A stretch of DNA of 64,000 bases from PS1 clade bacterium. GTDB lineage: Bacteria > Pseudomonadota > Alphaproteobacteria > RS24. The stretch lies in NCBI GenBank assembly GCA_003331985.1, contig QOQK01000001.1, positions 62,001 to 126,000 of the forward strand, written 5' to 3'. The position numbers and the translations under genes were made by a program. Below, piece after piece: positions 62,898 to 64,000 of the stretch. Position 1 is the first letter of the stretch. Each line of letters opens with the position of its first letter. The notes beneath the pieces are model-generated. The model was not told the origin of the DNA, did not search any database, and saw only the letters and a list, made by a program, of their open reading frames with translations.

Positions 62898-64000
62898 CGA
62901 GCGCATCATTCGTAAATCTTTCCATTTCAGCCTGATGGCGTGCCATCAAACCTGTTGCGGTTGAAGCAGAAGCTGACCTGCCCGTATAAACGGGCCGCGT
63001 ATGCTTTGCATCAATCGATAGCAGTGTCTGCTCAAGATAAGGCTCAATAAATGTCCAAGCCCCCATATTTTTCGGTTCTTCTTGACACCAAATCATCTCG
63101 GCCTGTGGGAAGGCACTCAGCATTTGCCGTGCTGCAGTCTCCGGATAGGGATAAAGTTGCTCAATCCGCATAATATAAACATCATCAAGCCCAGCTTCAT
63201 TCCGCGCCTTGCGTAAATCATAATAGACCTTGCCACTACACATCACGACGCGGCGGATTTTATCAACCTCTTTGAGATGCCCGTCAAGACGTACATCATC
63301 ATGGTCCCAAAACACGCGGTGAAATGAAGAGCCAATGGACATATCTTCGAGTGAGGAAATGCATTCTTTGTGACGCAAAAGTGACTTTGGCGTCATTAGA
63401 ACAAGCGGCTTACGATAATTTCTGTGGAGCTGACGTCGCAAAATATGAAAATAATTTGCCGGAGTCGTCACATTGGCAACCTGCATATTTTCTTCAGCAC
63501 AGGATTGCAGATATCTCTCCAGACGCGCAGAGCTGTGTTCCGGTCCTTGACCTTCATAACCATGCGGCAAAAGCATCACCAAGCCTGACATGCGTAACCA
63601 TTTAGCTTCGGAAGAGGAAATAAACTGGTCCACCATAACCTGAGCACCATTAGCGAAATCACCAAATTGTGCCTCCCACAATACCAGTGCATTAGGCTCA
63701 GCCAGTGAATAGCCATATTCAAACCCAAGCACAGCAGCTTCGGACAACATGGAATTAATAACCTCATAAGAGCCTTGATCCTCTGCGAGGTTTTGTAATG
63801 GCTTATAACGGTCTTCATTTTGTTGGTCGGTCCAGACGGAATGACGTTGAGAGAACGTTCCCCGTTCACTATCTTGACCGGACAAACGAACCGGAAATCC
63901 CTCACGCATCAAGCTACCAAATGCAAGTGCTTCCGCAGTTGACCAGTCAAACCCCTGACCGGTCTCAAACATTTTTTGCTTGTTTTTTAACTGGCGAGTA
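62884..64000 (-). CDS. sucA: 2-oxoglutarate dehydrogenase E1 component, C-terminal part (5' end outside window)
   Basis: This is the thiamine-diphosphate-dependent E1 subunit. The reading frame is open to base 64000 on the minus strand, with TRQLKNKQK preceding the methionine at 63972, so the gene continues beyond the window. About 371 residues of a roughly 950-residue protein are present. They include FDWSTAEALAFGSL, VRLSGQDSERGTFSQRHSVW, FEYGYSLAEPNALVLWEAQF and GDFANGAQV of the pyrimidine-binding domain. The C-terminal WCQEEPKNMGAW follows. It is upstream of sucB and lpdA in the usual order. Confidence 0.98.
   Translation of the reverse strand, partial: TRQLKNKQKMFETGQGFDWSTAEALAFGSLMREGFPVRLSGQDSERGTFSQRHSVWTDQQNEDRYKPLQNLAEDQGSYEVINSMLSEAAVLGFEYGYSLAEPNALVLWEAQFGDFANGAQVMVDQFISSSEAKWLRMSGLVMLLPHGYEGQGPEHSSARLERYLQSCAEENMQVANVTTPANYFHILRRQLHRNYRKPLVLMTPKSLLRHKECISSLEDMSIGSSFHRVFWDHDDVRLDGHLKEVDKIRRVVMCSGKVYYDLRKARNEAGLDDVYIMRIEQLYPYPETAARQMLSAFPQAEMIWCQEEPKNMGAWTFIEPYLEQTLLSIDAKHTRPVYTGRSASASTATGLMARHQAEMERFTNDALGLSK

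Overview
The window is a chromosome segment of an alphaproteobacterium with moderate GC content, most likely a marine heterotroph. The class is indicated by several features: a lspA / BamF-type (DUF3035) / M16 / M16 neighbourhood, the priA-atpHAGDC and sucA-sucB-lpdA arrangements, a PopZ-type (DUF2497) protein and a gene-transfer-agent type holin. A PlcP/Agt phospholipid-remodelling pair and a TonB-fed catabolic cluster suggest a nutrient-poor, probably marine habitat. That habitat is inference. No rRNA, tRNA, CRISPR array, insertion sequence or integrase island was seen.

Layout. 1-7340: housekeeping and envelope genes (ileS 3' part, lspA, bamF-like, two M16 peptidases, an enoyl-CoA hydratase, a rhomboid protease). 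7341-13450: a strikingly AT-rich stretch. It holds a membrane protein with a SHOCT-like tail, a lipoprotein made mostly of an 18-bp repeat, and a minus-strand group (STN-domain lipoprotein, PopZ-like protein, prepilin peptidase, pseudopilin, LysM/SPOR/PilP-like protein). 13448-16324: PilO-like and PilM-PilN fusion genes with ordinary composition that continue the same minus-strand run. 16476-17473: a holin and a zinc peptidase endolysin.

17609-37464: an accessory catabolic supercluster. It has two GntR regulators, two family III CoA-transferases, HMG-CoA lyase, a TonB receptor, a TauD-type dioxygenase, a frameshifted EamA exporter, a HpaB/AbfD-like flavoprotein, a CitE-like lyase, HyuA/HyuB, a YrdC-like protein, an MmgE/PrpD protein and two isochorismatase-fold amidohydrolases. 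Shared palindromes in its promoters suggest common regulation. The chemistry reads as uptake of an unknown compound, hydantoin or carbamoyl hydrolysis, CoA activation and lyase cleavage into central metabolites.

37625-40738: arsC-aqpS and plcP-agt, each preceded by a Pho-box-like direct repeat, so probably a phosphate-starvation block. 40885-51731: core genes (rplU, rpmA, obgE, proB, proA, nadD, rsfS, rlmH, an EnvC-like factor, ctpA, rppH, a 2-oxoglutarate oxygenase, purU). 51758-64000: the F1 ATP synthase operon, priA, divergent xerC, and the 2-oxoglutarate dehydrogenase genes, with sucA running off the right edge.

The most unusual element is the 8.8-16.3 kb operon. It looks like the alignment and inner-membrane part of a type IV pilus or type II secretion machine (PilMN fusion, PilO, a PilP-like protein with LysM and SPOR domains, one pseudopilin, a prepilin peptidase). 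It also carries a PopZ-type polar organiser and a lipoprotein with only the secretin N-terminal domain. No assembly ATPase, PilC/GspF platform or secretin barrel is present locally, and a holin/endolysin pair lies directly upstream on the same strand.
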